Counted from the stretch's first letter, positions 34,222-42,953 are shown. The stretch: 64,000 nucleotides of DNA from Actinomycetota bacterium (GCA_016870835.1 VGAG01000001.1:1-64000); one strand, 5' to 3'. Program-made: numbers and translations. The notes: generated by a model from the sequence alone, not told the origin.

Positions 34222-34870
34222 ACCAATTGATTCCGGCTTTACCTTCGTCCACAAGCATCTGGTTGATGGCAGAGAAGGGCTTGGAACCTAGAAAGCCGCG
34301 GTGGGCAGAGAGCGGACTCGGATGGACCCCTTCGATCTTTCGATTATCGGCAAAGAGATGAGCAAGTTCGCGGGCTGAGTTTCCCCATAAAAGCGCAATC
34401 GCACCCTGTTCGGCGCAAACCCTCGCTATCTCTTCGGTTATCTCTTGCCAACCTAAGTTTGAATGTGAGCCGCTATCACCGGCAGTAACGGTGAGGGTTC
34501 GATTCAGCAACATGACTCCTTGCTTGGCCCATCTACTTAAATCACCATTAGATGTGTTGGTAGAGCCGATATCGGTCATGATCTCTTTTTGAATATTCAT
34601 TAACGACCCTGGTAGACCAGATTTTCTTGGAGTCACGGAGAAAGAGAGCCCACATGCATCTTGGGCGTTTGGATAGGGATCTTGGCCAATGATGAGCACT
34701 TTTACATCTTTAGGTTGGATTTCGAGGGCTCTAAAGACATATTTGCGATCAGGAAGTATCCGCTCCCCTGAGTCCGCGCGTTTAGTAAGGGTTACACCGA
34801 TTTCGTTTACCTTACTTTCGTGAACCTTTAGGTGCAGCTGCCACGGTTCGGGGATGAGCGAGAAGAGCAT
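34220..34870 (-). CDS. ung: Uracil-DNA glycosylase (family 1)
   Basis: Removes uracil from DNA in base excision repair. Diagnostic motifs are VLIIGQDPYPNAQDACGLSFSV (catalytic Asp), the uracil pocket VMLLNRTLTV, and the leucine loop HPSPLSAHRGFLGSKPF. The 216 residues match the family. Its ATG overlaps the stop of the upstream ABC ATPase gene (TAATG), so both are likely co-transcribed. Cytoplasmic. Confidence 0.96.
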   Translation of the reverse strand: MLFSLIPEPWQLHLKVHESKVNEIGVTLTKRADSGERILPDRKYVFRALEIQPKDVKVLIIGQDPYPNAQDACGLSFSVTPRKSGLPGSLMNIQKEIMTDIGSTNTSNGDLSRWAKQGVMLLNRTLTVTAGDSGSHSNLGWQEITEEIARVCAEQGAIALLWGNSARELAHLFADNRKIEGVHPSPLSAHRGFLGSKPFSAINQMLVDEGKAGINW

Positions 34871-35655
34871 TAGCGCCTTGAGATCGCGGTGTAGCGATTG
34901 CCCTCGCGGCGCACTTCAACATCTACGCCAAAAAGGGAATTTAGATTCTCAGAAGTAATCACACCTTCAATCGGGCCACTCGCAAAATCCAGCCCGTTTT
35001 TCAAAAGAAGCGCATGGGTAGTACCGGCTGGAATCTCTTCAATGTGATGAGTGACGATTACTGATGCCGGTGAGTTCTCCACATCCAAGTAGTTTGAGAT
35101 TCGATTGAGAATATCTTCACGGCCTCCGAGATCTAGCCCCGCGGCGGGCTCATCTAGAAGGAGGACTTCGGGATCTGTCATTAGAGCCCTCGCGATCTGA
35201 ACGCGCTTTCGTTCACCTTCACTCAAAGTCCCAAAAGTTCTTGCCGATAACTCACGCACTCCAAAAATATCTAGAAGCGCCTTCGCACGCGATTCGTCCC
35301 ACAAGTCATAATCCTCATTCCAACGCCCGGCAATTGAATATGCCGCCGTCAAAACCAAATCCATGACCAACTCGTTAGCCGGTAGGAAATCTTGGAGAGC
35401 GCTAGATGCAAGCCCGATTCGTGGCCGCAATTCAAAAAGGTCGACAGCGCCGATCCGATTTCCTAACACCGAGACCTCGCCCCGAGATGGATGCATAAAG
35501 GCCGCTAGGAGTTGAAGTAACGTTGTTTTTCCGGCTCCATTCGGACCGATGACCACCCATCTCTGCCCTGAATCAAGTTGCCAGCTAATGGGACCTAGGA
35601 TGTTGCGACCTTCTCTTATTACTGAAACCCCTTTAAGGTCTAAGAGCGTGGTCAT
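34870..35655 (-). CDS. Stand-alone ABC transporter ATP-binding protein
   Basis: A single nucleotide-binding domain, 261 residues: Walker A VVIGPNGAGKTTLLQLL, signature LSEGERKRVQIARAL, Walker B VLLLDEPAAGLDLGG, H-loop VTHHIEEIPAG. It resembles soluble YlmA/ModF-like ATPases (Rv3041c type) that have no adjacent permease gene, and none is next to it here either. Partner and substrate are unknown. TATCTT lies 6 nt before its ATG, suggesting a leaderless mRNA shared with ung. Confidence 0.9.
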   Translation of the reverse strand: MTTLLDLKGVSVIREGRNILGPISWQLDSGQRWVVIGPNGAGKTTLLQLLAAFMHPSRGEVSVLGNRIGAVDLFELRPRIGLASSALQDFLPANELVMDLVLTAAYSIAGRWNEDYDLWDESRAKALLDIFGVRELSARTFGTLSEGERKRVQIARALMTDPEVLLLDEPAAGLDLGGREDILNRISNYLDVENSPASVIVTHHIEEIPAGTTHALLLKNGLDFASGPIEGVITSENLNSLFGVDVEVRREGNRYTAISRR

Positions 35656-35661
35656 GAGGGA

Positions 35662-35667
35662 AAGATA
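35662..35667 (-). promoter_or_regulatory. Leaderless -10 element of ABC ATPase gene (TATCTT)
   Basis: TATCTT on the minus strand ends 6 nt before the ATG at 35655. Confidence 0.5.
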
Positions 35668-35703
35668 CCGCGCATGAGCGCATTGCTCTTGAAGTGGTAC
35701 GAG

Positions 35704-35709
35704 TAAAAT
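35704..35709 (+). promoter_or_regulatory. Leaderless -10 element of the ACT-serB pair (TAAAAT)
   Basis: TAAAAT ends 6 nt before the GTG at 35716; no ribosome binding site is present. Confidence 0.5.
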
Positions 35710-35715
35710 AATTAA

Positions 35716-35976
35716 GTGTCAACGACCTCGAAGTTAACCGCTAAAGCGCTCATTCTCGCCTCTGGTCCTACGAGTCCAAGCGCTGGCGATGTGATTAACA
35801 ACGCTCTGCGCGATTTTGTTCATGAGAAAGGTGAGTTACAGCGAATTGATCTCGGTGGCCGGACAATCGTCGCCTTAGAAATCAAATTGGATCCTGCCCA
35901 CGCCGACGCAATTTCTGAAGAACTGGAAACTTTGGGCAAGCGCGCGACGTTAGATATAGCCATGGAGATTCTTTGA
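35716..35976 (+). CDS. Small ACT-like domain protein coupled to serB
   Basis: An 86-residue protein with the alternating pattern of an ACT-type regulatory fold (LTAKALILASGPTSPSAGDVI, GGRTIVALEIKLDPAHADAISEEL). Its stop overlaps the serB start as TTGA. Many actinobacterial SerB proteins carry ACT domains at the N-terminus; here that part seems to be a separate, translationally coupled polypeptide. It may form a complex with SerB and sense serine. The homology is judged by pattern and position only, so the call is tentative; the ORF itself is convincing because of the coupling and leaderless promoter. Confidence 0.65.
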   Translation: MSTTSKLTAKALILASGPTSPSAGDVINNALRDFVHEKGELQRIDLGGRTIVALEIKLDPAHADAISEELETLGKRATLDIAMEIL

Positions 35977-36599
35977 AATATCGACTAGTTCTCTCTGATG
36001 TTGATTCGACCCTTATTCAAGAGGAAGTCATAGACCTGCTGGCAATACACAGCGGCCGTGGTGAAGAGGTGTCAAAAATTACTAGAGCTGCGATGTCTGG
36101 AGATCTAGATTTCAAGGAGGCGCTAAGGCAGCGCGTTGGAACTCTTAAAGGTCTGCCAGTTTCGATCTTTGAAAGAGTCGCAGCGCAAGTCAATCTCAGC
36201 CCGGGTGCGGTCGAACTTCGCGAATTCTGCAGGTCGAGTAATGTTCGCTTCGGCGCTGTAACAGGTGGCTTCTATCAAGTCCTTAATCACATACCGTTCT
36301 TTCAAGAATTGGATTTCTTGCGCGCTAATTCACTTGAAGTCAAAGATGGATTCCTCACCGGAGGAGTTGAAGGAGAGATACTGGATCGGGTTGCCAAAGC
36401 CAAATATCTTGAGGAATTCGCGCGCGAGGCAAATGCCCCACTCGCTGAATGCGTTGCTATCGGAGATGGGGCTAACGATTTAGATATGGTTAACCGAGCA
36501 GGCCTCGGCATCTCTTTTCGAGGCAAAAAAATACTTAGAGCAAGCGCTGATGTTTCAATAGAGGAAAGCTTGACAGAGGTTATTGGGCTTCTTAGTTAG
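35973..36599 (+). CDS. serB: Phosphoserine phosphatase
   Basis: HAD-family enzyme for the last step of serine synthesis. The nucleophile motif is SDVDSTLIQEEVIDLLA, motif II is FGAVTGGFYQVL, motif IV is CVAIGDGANDLDMVNRAGLGI. The 208 residues cover only the catalytic domain, whereas typical actinobacterial SerB also has N-terminal ACT domains. The start is TTG at 35973, overlapping the upstream small ORF by 4 bp. The end faces hisG with only 3 bp between. Confidence 0.93.
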   Translation: MKYRLVLSDVDSTLIQEEVIDLLAIHSGRGEEVSKITRAAMSGDLDFKEALRQRVGTLKGLPVSIFERVAAQVNLSPGAVELREFCRSSNVRFGAVTGGFYQVLNHIPFFQELDFLRANSLEVKDGFLTGGVEGEILDRVAKAKYLEEFAREANAPLAECVAIGDGANDLDMVNRAGLGISFRGKKILRASADVSIEESLTEVIGLLS

Positions 36600-36602
36600 G
36601 TC

Positions 36603-37460
36603 CTACAGTCGGCAAGAGTTAATTTCGGTCACGAGTATTCCGCGGGCGCCAATTTGCCAGAGATTATCCATTACTAAATGAACATCACTTCGTGTGACCA
36701 TCGCTCTAACCGCAACCCAATCTTCCTTTTGCAGTGGCGAGATAGTTGGGGACTCTAACCCTGGTGTGATTTTGCAGGCTGCATCAAGGTTCTTCTTTTC
36801 GATATCGTAATCAACAAGTACATATTTGCGAGCAATCACAACCCCAGAAACCCGGCGAATTAGAACCTCAAGCGCGTCGCTCTTGAAATCTGGACGCGTA
36901 ATCAGAATTGCTTCACTTTGAAGGATTGTTGGTCCAAATATTTTCAACCCTGCTTGTTTGATTGTGTTACCTGTGGCGACTACATCCACAATGAGATCAG
37001 CTACTCCGAGTTTGATTGCACCTTCAACGGCTCCATCAAGTTCGACAACTTCTGCGACTATCTTTTGCTCGGTAAGAAATGCCCTCACTAGCCCTGGATA
37101 TGCAGTAGCGATCCGCTTGCCAGCAAGGGATTTCTCGCTAGTCGTCCCAGCGCTTACATCAGTAGCGTTTCCGGCCAAACGGAATTCGCTATGTCCAAAA
37201 TCTAGAGCCAACTTCTCTGTCGCTCCCCGATTGCTATCCTTTAAAAGATCTCTGCCGGTTACCCCGATGTCGATCTGACTAGAGGAGACATAGGTAGCAA
37301 TATCGCGTGGCCGGAGATAGAAGAACTCAACATCATTTTGAGAGTCTAGAAAGGATAGTTCTCGAGCATCATTTCTTAATCTGTAGCCAGCCTCTTTGAA
37401 TATGACCGTAGCATCTTCGGCTAGCGCTCCTTTATTCGGAAGAGCAACAGAGAGCGTCAT
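36603..37460 (-). CDS. hisG: ATP phosphoribosyltransferase, long form
   Basis: First enzyme of histidine synthesis, condensing ATP and PRPP. The catalytic bilobal domain is clear (LSVALPNKGALAEDATVIF, DIGVTGRDLL, GVADLIVDVVATGNTI), and the C-terminal regulatory domain (SPTISPLQKEDWVAVRAMV) shows the long, histidine-inhibited form that needs no HisZ. It has 285 residues. Directly downstream of hisE with 2 bp between, so the pair is an operon. Confidence 0.96.
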   Translation of the reverse strand: MTLSVALPNKGALAEDATVIFKEAGYRLRNDARELSFLDSQNDVEFFYLRPRDIATYVSSSQIDIGVTGRDLLKDSNRGATEKLALDFGHSEFRLAGNATDVSAGTTSEKSLAGKRIATAYPGLVRAFLTEQKIVAEVVELDGAVEGAIKLGVADLIVDVVATGNTIKQAGLKIFGPTILQSEAILITRPDFKSDALEVLIRRVSGVVIARKYVLVDYDIEKKNLDAACKITPGLESPTISPLQKEDWVAVRAMVTRSDVHLVMDNLWQIGARGILVTEINSCRL

Positions 37461-37462
37461 AG

Positions 37463-37738
37463 TTATAACCTCCGGTAAACATCATCGAGGGGTAGTTTTT
37501 TATCAATCATTAGAACTTGAATCCAATAAAGCAATTGCGAAATCTCCTCGGCTAGTTCGGCCTTACCTTGAGACTCGGCAGCGAGCATTACCTCACCAGC
37601 CTCCTCAATAACTTTCTTTGCTATGAAATGGGTACCTTGATCTAAAGCCTTTAGAGTCGAGGAACTCTCAGAGTTCGCCGCGTTAGCGCTTTTAACCTTC
37701 TCATTAAGCTCATTCCAAAGTGAATCAAAGGACTTCAA
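37463..37738 (-). CDS. hisE: Phosphoribosyl-ATP pyrophosphatase
   Basis: Second step of histidine synthesis; a small all-alpha NTP pyrophosphohydrolase of 91 residues. Metal-binding acidic motifs are KKVIEEAGEVMLAAESQ and ELAEEISQLLYWIQVLM. The start is TTG at 37738 behind GAGGGGAG with 6-7 nt spacing. HisI is a separate protein not in the window. A TAGAAT -10 lies in the end of rpe, so hisE-hisG may have its own promoter. Confidence 0.95.
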   Translation of the reverse strand: MKSFDSLWNELNEKVKSANAANSESSSTLKALDQGTHFIAKKVIEEAGEVMLAAESQGKAELAEEISQLLYWIQVLMIDKKLPLDDVYRRL

Positions 37739-37765
37739 AAAGCTGCTCCCCTCGGCGAAAACGTA

Positions 37766-37771
37766 ATTCTA
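37766..37771 (-). promoter_or_regulatory. Predicted -10 element of hisE-hisG (TAGAAT)
   Basis: On the minus strand TAGAAT overlaps the rpe stop and lies about 27 nt before the hisE TTG, leaving a short leader with the GAGGGGAG ribosome binding site. Confidence 0.45.
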
Positions 37772-38431
37772 CTTTACGGCGGAGGCGAGGCGTCGAAGAG
37801 TTTCAATCATTCCTGCAGGGTTTTCGGACTTAAAGACCGCAGATCCAGCGACAAAAGTATCGGCGCCCGCTTTTCGCGCGATTGAAATTGTTGATTCATT
37901 GATACCGCCATCGACCTGTAACCAGGTATCACTCAACCCTTTCTGCTCGAGGTAATGGCGTGCCGATTGCACTTTTGGCATCATCTCGCTCATAAAGGAT
38001 TGTCCACCGAATCCTGGCTCAACCGTCATTATGAGAACCATGTCAATGTGGTCCACAAGCTCTTGAATAGCCGAGACGGGCGTACTTGGCTTTATGGCGA
38101 GAGCAGCCCTCTTCCCCTTCTTGCGAATGTTTTTAAGGGTTTGTTCTGGATCCACGCATGCTTCAAGATGCACCGTGATGCTCACCGCCTTTGTATCGGT
38201 GTAGGCAAGTGATTCTGTATCAGCGTTGGCAATCATTAGATGAACATCAACATCGATATCAGATGATTCAATGATCTCGCGCGCACGGGGAAAATCAAAT
38301 GTGAAATTCGGTACAAAAATTCCATCCATGACATCAAGATGCAGCAGGTCACTAGCGCTAGCTATCTTTGCAATTTCACCAGGAAGATCATCAAGGTTTG
38401 CATTTAGGATGCTGGGACAGATACGAATCAT
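37769..38431 (-). CDS. rpe: Ribulose-phosphate 3-epimerase
   Basis: Interconverts ribulose-5-phosphate and xylulose-5-phosphate in the pentose phosphate pathway. TIM barrel, 220 residues, with the metal histidines and aspartates in LLHLDVMDGIFVPNFTF, VHLMIANADT, and WLQVDGGINESTI. The sequence MTVEPGFGGQSFM is diagnostic. It follows rsmB in the fmt-rsmB-rpe order common in actinobacteria. Riboflavin genes that often follow rpe are absent here; hisE comes next. Confidence 0.96.
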   Translation of the reverse strand: MIRICPSILNANLDDLPGEIAKIASASDLLHLDVMDGIFVPNFTFDFPRAREIIESSDIDVDVHLMIANADTESLAYTDTKAVSITVHLEACVDPEQTLKNIRKKGKRAALAIKPSTPVSAIQELVDHIDMVLIMTVEPGFGGQSFMSEMMPKVQSARHYLEQKGLSDTWLQVDGGINESTISIARKAGADTFVAGSAVFKSENPAGMIETLRRLASAVK

Positions 38432-38448
38432 GCTTGAACTCTATCCGC

Positions 38449-39723
38449 TTAACTTTCCCGTTTTAGTAATGAGAGGAACATCGCATCGGTTCCATCTCGA
38501 TAGGTCCAAAGTTGCATATCTCCATCAGGGTCTGAACCTCTCTTGAATGGGATGCGAGCGAAGTTTGGGTGGCGCTTTAGAAAATCAGTCACCTGCAATT
38601 TCGTTTCAGCGAGATGCGGTGAGCAGGTCGCATAACCAATAACTCCGCCAACGTTAAGTTTTGCAGCAGCTGAATCTAGTAACTCTGACTGAAGCGCTAT
38701 CAGCGCTCGCAAATCCGCTGGGATCCTTCGCCATCTAACTTCAGGGCGTCTGCGTAGCGCCCCAATTCCGGTACATGGAGCATCAACCAAAATCCGATCA
38801 AAAGTACCTAGTTCATCTGGAATGTTCCGACCGTCGAAGGAAGTTATCTTTCCTCGTCTGACAACTTGCCCCACTAATCTCGCGCGTTCTGAAGAGGGCT
38901 CATTAGCAATGAACTCACCGCTGTCAATTAGGGCATCAAGGTAAGCAGCCTTTCCACCGGGGCCAGCGCACATATCAAGCCAGCGTAGATTGGGTAACGA
39001 TGTTTGAAAAAACTCTTCGACCACGATTTGTGACCCAAGATCTTGAACGCCCGCACGACGTTCACGAATTGCGGGTATTTCCCCCGGTGAACCCTTAAAC
39101 AAAAACGCGCGGAGTGAACCTTCGATCGGCTCGGCGCCGACTGCTTGTAATTCCTCAGGTGAAGAAAGTCCTGGCCAAGCAATGAGAGTCGGGCTGGCAA
39201 CTTCATTATCAGCAATTAATTGCGCTGTAACCAATTCCTCATCCTTAAGCAGATCGCGTAGAGCCGAGATTATCCATTTGGGGTGGGAGTACTTCTCCTC
39301 AATCTCTGTTGGCGCGAATTCCAAATCCTCAGAGATACGGCGCATGATTGCGTTAACAAAAGATGATGCGCTTCTTCCGCAAACTATCTTTGCCAGATCC
39401 ACCGTTTCATTCACAGCAGCGTGAGCCGGTGTTTTCATTATCAGGAGTTGGTAAGCGCCCATACGAAGAACCGTCAGAACCTTCAAATCAACATCACCAA
39501 GCGCACGATCTAGATGTCGCTTAATAGCAGCGTCGCAAAACCCGCGCATCCTCAGCGTTCCATAAACAAGCTCTGTCACGAGGCCGCGATCGCGTTTCTC
39601 TAAATCGGATTCTGTAAGCGCTCTGGGTACAGCGAGATTGCTATAGGTATTTGAGTTCTCTACCTCAAAAAGCAATTCCCATGCCAGTTGCCTGGGATTC
39701 TTCACATTTTCTCTCTTATTCAA
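38449..39723 (-). CDS. rsmB: 16S rRNA m5C967 methyltransferase
   Basis: The N-terminal NusB-like RNA-binding domain (RQLAWELLFEVENSNTYSNLAV) is followed by a Rossmann SAM domain (LRWLDMCAGPGGKAAYLDAL, ILVDAPCTGIGALRRRPEVRW with the PC motif, IGYATCSPHLAETKLQV with the TC motif). Both catalytic cysteines are present. It has 424 residues. TTG at 39723 overlaps the fmt stop by 8 bp. It acts on the small-subunit rRNA. Confidence 0.94.
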   Translation of the reverse strand: MNKRENVKNPRQLAWELLFEVENSNTYSNLAVPRALTESDLEKRDRGLVTELVYGTLRMRGFCDAAIKRHLDRALGDVDLKVLTVLRMGAYQLLIMKTPAHAAVNETVDLAKIVCGRSASSFVNAIMRRISEDLEFAPTEIEEKYSHPKWIISALRDLLKDEELVTAQLIADNEVASPTLIAWPGLSSPEELQAVGAEPIEGSLRAFLFKGSPGEIPAIRERRAGVQDLGSQIVVEEFFQTSLPNLRWLDMCAGPGGKAAYLDALIDSGEFIANEPSSERARLVGQVVRRGKITSFDGRNIPDELGTFDRILVDAPCTGIGALRRRPEVRWRRIPADLRALIALQSELLDSAAAKLNVGGVIGYATCSPHLAETKLQVTDFLKRHPNFARIPFKRGSDPDGDMQLWTYRDGTDAMFLSLLKRES

Positions 39724-40615
39724 AGAATTCGCCGATTGCTAGCCTCGCGCCTCTGACCCAATCTTGGGCGTGCATTACTTTCTTGCCCGCTTCCTGCACC
39801 GTCTTTATAGTGATTGCGTCATCGGATGTAGAAATAATCAACGGATTTAGAGAGAGTATCTCTCCGGGTTTCTTGGGTGGAAGATTTGAGCGCTCTGCTT
39901 CAAGGATTTTTACTCGCCCGCCCCGAAGCTTGCTCCATGCCCCTGGTTTTGGAGCAAAGGCTCTTACCTTACGAACGACTACATCAACACTCGCTTTGAA
40001 ATCCAGAGCTGTTTCTGCAGAGTCAATCTTGGGTGCAAGTGAGGCCTCCCCCATTTGTGGAGTTGGCGCAACACCCTTTTCCATCATCTCGATTGCACGA
40101 AGAAGCTCCTGGCTACCAATTTCCGCGAGTTCATCAAGTAACTCACCAGAGCTTTTCTCACCCATTTCAATCGACTTTGATGTGTAGAGCGCTCCCGTAT
40201 CCATACCTTTATCGAGTTGAAAGACGGACACTCCAGTTTTCTTTTCTCCGGCAAGAATTGCACGTTGCACTGGTGCTGCGCCTCGATACTTCGGCAAAAG
40301 TGAGAAATGAAGATTTATCCAGCCCAAAGAAGGAATCTTCAAGGCCTCCTCTTTTATAAGCATTCCAAATGAAACCGTGACTACAAGATCAACCTTTTCT
40401 TCCTTCAGCGCAGCGACTAGCCCCTGTTGATCTTCGACTCGAATCACTTTCTCGCCTTCAAGGGATGCGATAAAGGCGCTCTCCTCGATCTTTAAACCCC
40501 GACCAGACTCTTTCTCGCTTTTAGTGATGATTGCGGGGAGTTGGTGGGATGAGTCTTTAAGCGCCCGGTAGGTAGGAAGGGCCAGGACCGATGTCGAGGC
40601 CAAGGCAACCTTCAA
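39716..40615 (-). CDS. fmt: Methionyl-tRNA formyltransferase
   Basis: Formylates initiator Met-tRNA using 10-formyl-THF. Motifs: KVALASTSVLALPTYRAL start, formyl-folate-binding SLLPKYRGAAPVQRAI, and GVSVFQLDKGMDTGALY; a C-terminal OB-like domain follows. TTG at 40615 is preferred over the ORF-track start 90 bp upstream, because it lies 1 nt after the def stop with AAAGGA at a good distance and gives 299 residues, the usual length. It works as a pair with def. Confidence 0.95.
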   Translation of the reverse strand: MKVALASTSVLALPTYRALKDSSHQLPAIITKSEKESGRGLKIEESAFIASLEGEKVIRVEDQQGLVAALKEEKVDLVVTVSFGMLIKEEALKIPSLGWINLHFSLLPKYRGAAPVQRAILAGEKKTGVSVFQLDKGMDTGALYTSKSIEMGEKSSGELLDELAEIGSQELLRAIEMMEKGVAPTPQMGEASLAPKIDSAETALDFKASVDVVVRKVRAFAPKPGAWSKLRGGRVKILEAERSNLPPKKPGEILSLNPLIISTSDDAITIKTVQEAGKKVMHAQDWVRGARLAIGEFFE

Positions 40616-40616
40616 A

Positions 40617-41177
40617 CTAAATTCCTTTGCCGAAAGTCTGGTGTGGCGAGATTCTAATTTCTGGTGAAGTGCCGAGTGATTGGGCTTCGAGGAACCAATC
40701 AGCACTTCGTATATCTTTCATCGCCTGTTTTCTAAGGTCACTTGGGAGCCGATCAATAAAGAGAACGCCATTTAAGTGGTCAGTTTCATGTTGAAGCGCC
40801 CGAGCAAGGAAAGCGGTTCCTTCAACAACAACTGGTTCACCGTACATGTTGAAACCTTTGGCAACCGCGCGCATGGCACGAGGGGTGTCATAACGTAACT
40901 CTGGGAAAGAGAGGCAACCTTCCTCCCCTTCTTGCATCTCCTCACTTAAATCCAAAGAGGGATTCACAAGGTGTCCAAGTTGTTCATCTACATCCCAAAC
41001 AAAAACCCTTAGTGGAACTCCGATTTGCGGAGCTGCCAGGCCCGCGCCTGGGGCATCAATCATCGTTTCGGTCAAGTCTTCTACTAACCGTCGTAATTCC
41101 TTGTCAAAATCAACCACCTCACTTGCCGGCGTAGTTAAGACCGGATCGCCAAAGTAGCGAATTGGTTGAATAGACAC
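40617..41177 (-). CDS. def: Peptide deformylase
   Basis: Removes the formyl group from nascent proteins. The three PDF motifs are present: GAGLAAPQIGVP, EGCLSFPEL with the metal-binding cysteine, and ALQHETDHLNGVLF with HExxH-like metal histidines. It has 186 residues including a C-terminal extension. GTG at 41177 has TAGAAT exactly 6 nt before it and no ribosome binding site, so def-fmt-rsmB-rpe probably starts from a leaderless promoter. Confidence 0.96.
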   Translation of the reverse strand: MSIQPIRYFGDPVLTTPASEVVDFDKELRRLVEDLTETMIDAPGAGLAAPQIGVPLRVFVWDVDEQLGHLVNPSLDLSEEMQEGEEGCLSFPELRYDTPRAMRAVAKGFNMYGEPVVVEGTAFLARALQHETDHLNGVLFIDRLPSDLRKQAMKDIRSADWFLEAQSLGTSPEIRISPHQTFGKGI

Positions 41178-41183
41178 GTGCTG

Positions 41184-41189
41184 ATTCTA
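41184..41189 (-). promoter_or_regulatory. Leaderless -10 element of def (TAGAAT)
   Basis: TAGAAT on the minus strand ends 6 nt before the def GTG, in the 13-bp gap to priA. Confidence 0.55.
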
Positions 41190-41190
41190 C

Positions 41191-42945
41191 CTAAATGTCG
41201 AAGGGATCTATCTCAAGCGAAAGCAGATCCTTGCCACTTGCTCCGCGATATTTCTGTAGCGCGTGTAGCGCAGATATAAATTGCTGTGCTTTGGAGATCT
41301 CAACCCTTATCACCAGTTCATCATTTTTCGAGACTCGTGAGAGCTCAATATCTTCAAACTCATTCTTCAGTTTCTCCGCAAGGGCCGAGAGTAACTCCCC
41401 TTTAATCCTGATTACTCGAAAACCCGGTGGCAACTTTGCTTCCTTACGTTCGTTTAGCGCCTGCTTACTTTGCCGATAAGGATCATTTGCAATCAGACTC
41501 TGTGTTATTGGATGTGAATTTGCAAGAGTGAGAAAGACCGGAGCATCATCAGTGGTCAAAGCCAATAATCGATGCCAATGATTTCGAAGTTGCTCTTCTG
41601 CCCGTAAAGTTGCTCTACTTACTCTCGAAACTCCATCAAGGAGGACTAAAGCTGAATATCTAAGAAATCTTGGTTCCACCCCTGGAGTTGATAGAACAAT
41701 TGAATTTGATGAAGGAATGGCAAGATCTTGGTCGGCGGTGCAGATAACTATTGGAACATTTGGAAATGCCTTTGCAAACTCTTCCTTATACCTCTCTATA
41801 CCTTTGCCGATCTGGATAAACTCAAGGCCAGAGCATTCGCTACAGCGAAAGTGACTAGATAGGACGCCACAAACTGAACAGAGCGCTTGATTCTTTTGAA
41901 TGAGCTTGAGTGGAAAGCCACATTTGCATCTAGGGATTGCATTGCACTTCTTGCAAACTAGTGAGTTCGAATAACTCTTATTGGCAACTGAGACTAAAAC
42001 CGATCCACTCTCTAACCCCTTTCTTACGGTTCCGTGAAAGGTTTGCGGCGCTACTGTGAAGCGACGCCGGCGGAAAAACGATTTAGCACGCTTCTCTAAT
42101 CTGAGGTATTGAGTCTCGGCAAGGCGCACTAACTCAAGTGAGGGTGATCCAGATATAAAAGAAATCGGAATCTCTTCAAACCTTGATCGAAGTAGGGCCA
42201 CATCTCTCAAGTTCCAAAAAGGCGATCGCTGATCCCAAAAATGCTCCGAGCTCTCATCAAAAATCACCATTTCAGAGAGTTCTGCTACTTGAATGAAGAT
42301 CATCCCTCGCATTCCAACTATAACCCGATTATCGCGCTCGCTTCCTGTCAATTTCTTCCAAGCTTCAAAAGAAATGACCTGCTCGCCTAACCTTCTTTCT
42401 AGTGCCGCGAGAAGATGTGAGGCCTCTTTCTGAGTTGGAGCGAAGATCAGTCTGGTTCCACCGGTCTTCATTAGTCGCTCTGCTAAATCCGAAAGGCTCC
42501 GTGCGGATTCAGGAATGAAGTGGCGGAGTACGTGATTTTGGCTCTGGAGCTCCGGACTCTTCTGACCGTCTTTGAGTAGCGGCATGAGATTAAGGAACTT
42601 GATCGATGAAGTTGCGTAACGTTTTGAAACTTCTCTTGCGAATGCAATCGCGCTCTCACTATATGCGAATTGATGAACTACCTTAAGAATTGGTTTTACG
42701 GATTTATCGCCAGCCTCGTTTGATTGAACGACAACGCCCTGCAGCTCGTTTTTATTGAATGGTACTTTTACTATTGAACCTACTTGTACTGAGCCAAATA
42801 ACTTCTCGGGTACTCCGTAGGTGAAGCTCTGATCTAAATGAGCTACCTCGTGATCAAGCAGTACTTCAACGGTCTTTGTGAATGCGCCCGTTTTAGTTGC
42901 GCGGCGACTCTTTTCCCTCTTTAGAGAGAGTGGTTTCGCCGCCAC
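41191..42945 (-). CDS. priA: PriA-like primosomal protein, helicase motifs degenerate
   Basis: Replication restart factor by family. The N-terminal DNA-binding domain (AHLDQSFTYGVPEKLFGSVQVGSIVKVPF) and the zinc-binding cysteines (CKKCNAIPRCKCG, CSVCGVLSSHFRCSECSG) are kept. No Walker A GKT is present, and the DEEH box reads VIFDESSEHFWDQ, so ATPase and helicase activity are unlikely. Loss of these motifs is known for actinobacterial PriA. It has 584 residues, shorter than E. coli PriA (about 730). GTG start. Located after metK as in Streptomyces. Confidence 0.88.
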   Translation of the reverse strand: MAAKPLSLKREKSRRATKTGAFTKTVEVLLDHEVAHLDQSFTYGVPEKLFGSVQVGSIVKVPFNKNELQGVVVQSNEAGDKSVKPILKVVHQFAYSESAIAFAREVSKRYATSSIKFLNLMPLLKDGQKSPELQSQNHVLRHFIPESARSLSDLAERLMKTGGTRLIFAPTQKEASHLLAALERRLGEQVISFEAWKKLTGSERDNRVIVGMRGMIFIQVAELSEMVIFDESSEHFWDQRSPFWNLRDVALLRSRFEEIPISFISGSPSLELVRLAETQYLRLEKRAKSFFRRRRFTVAPQTFHGTVRKGLESGSVLVSVANKSYSNSLVCKKCNAIPRCKCGFPLKLIQKNQALCSVCGVLSSHFRCSECSGLEFIQIGKGIERYKEEFAKAFPNVPIVICTADQDLAIPSSNSIVLSTPGVEPRFLRYSALVLLDGVSRVSRATLRAEEQLRNHWHRLLALTTDDAPVFLTLANSHPITQSLIANDPYRQSKQALNERKEAKLPPGFRVIRIKGELLSALAEKLKNEFEDIELSRVSKNDELVIRVEISKAQQFISALHALQKYRGASGKDLLSLEIDPFDI

Positions 42946-42953
42946 TTAACGAA

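Noticed and set aside
39651-40187. 178-aa plus-strand ORF
   Set aside because: Antisense to fmt/rsmB, Ser-rich shadow.
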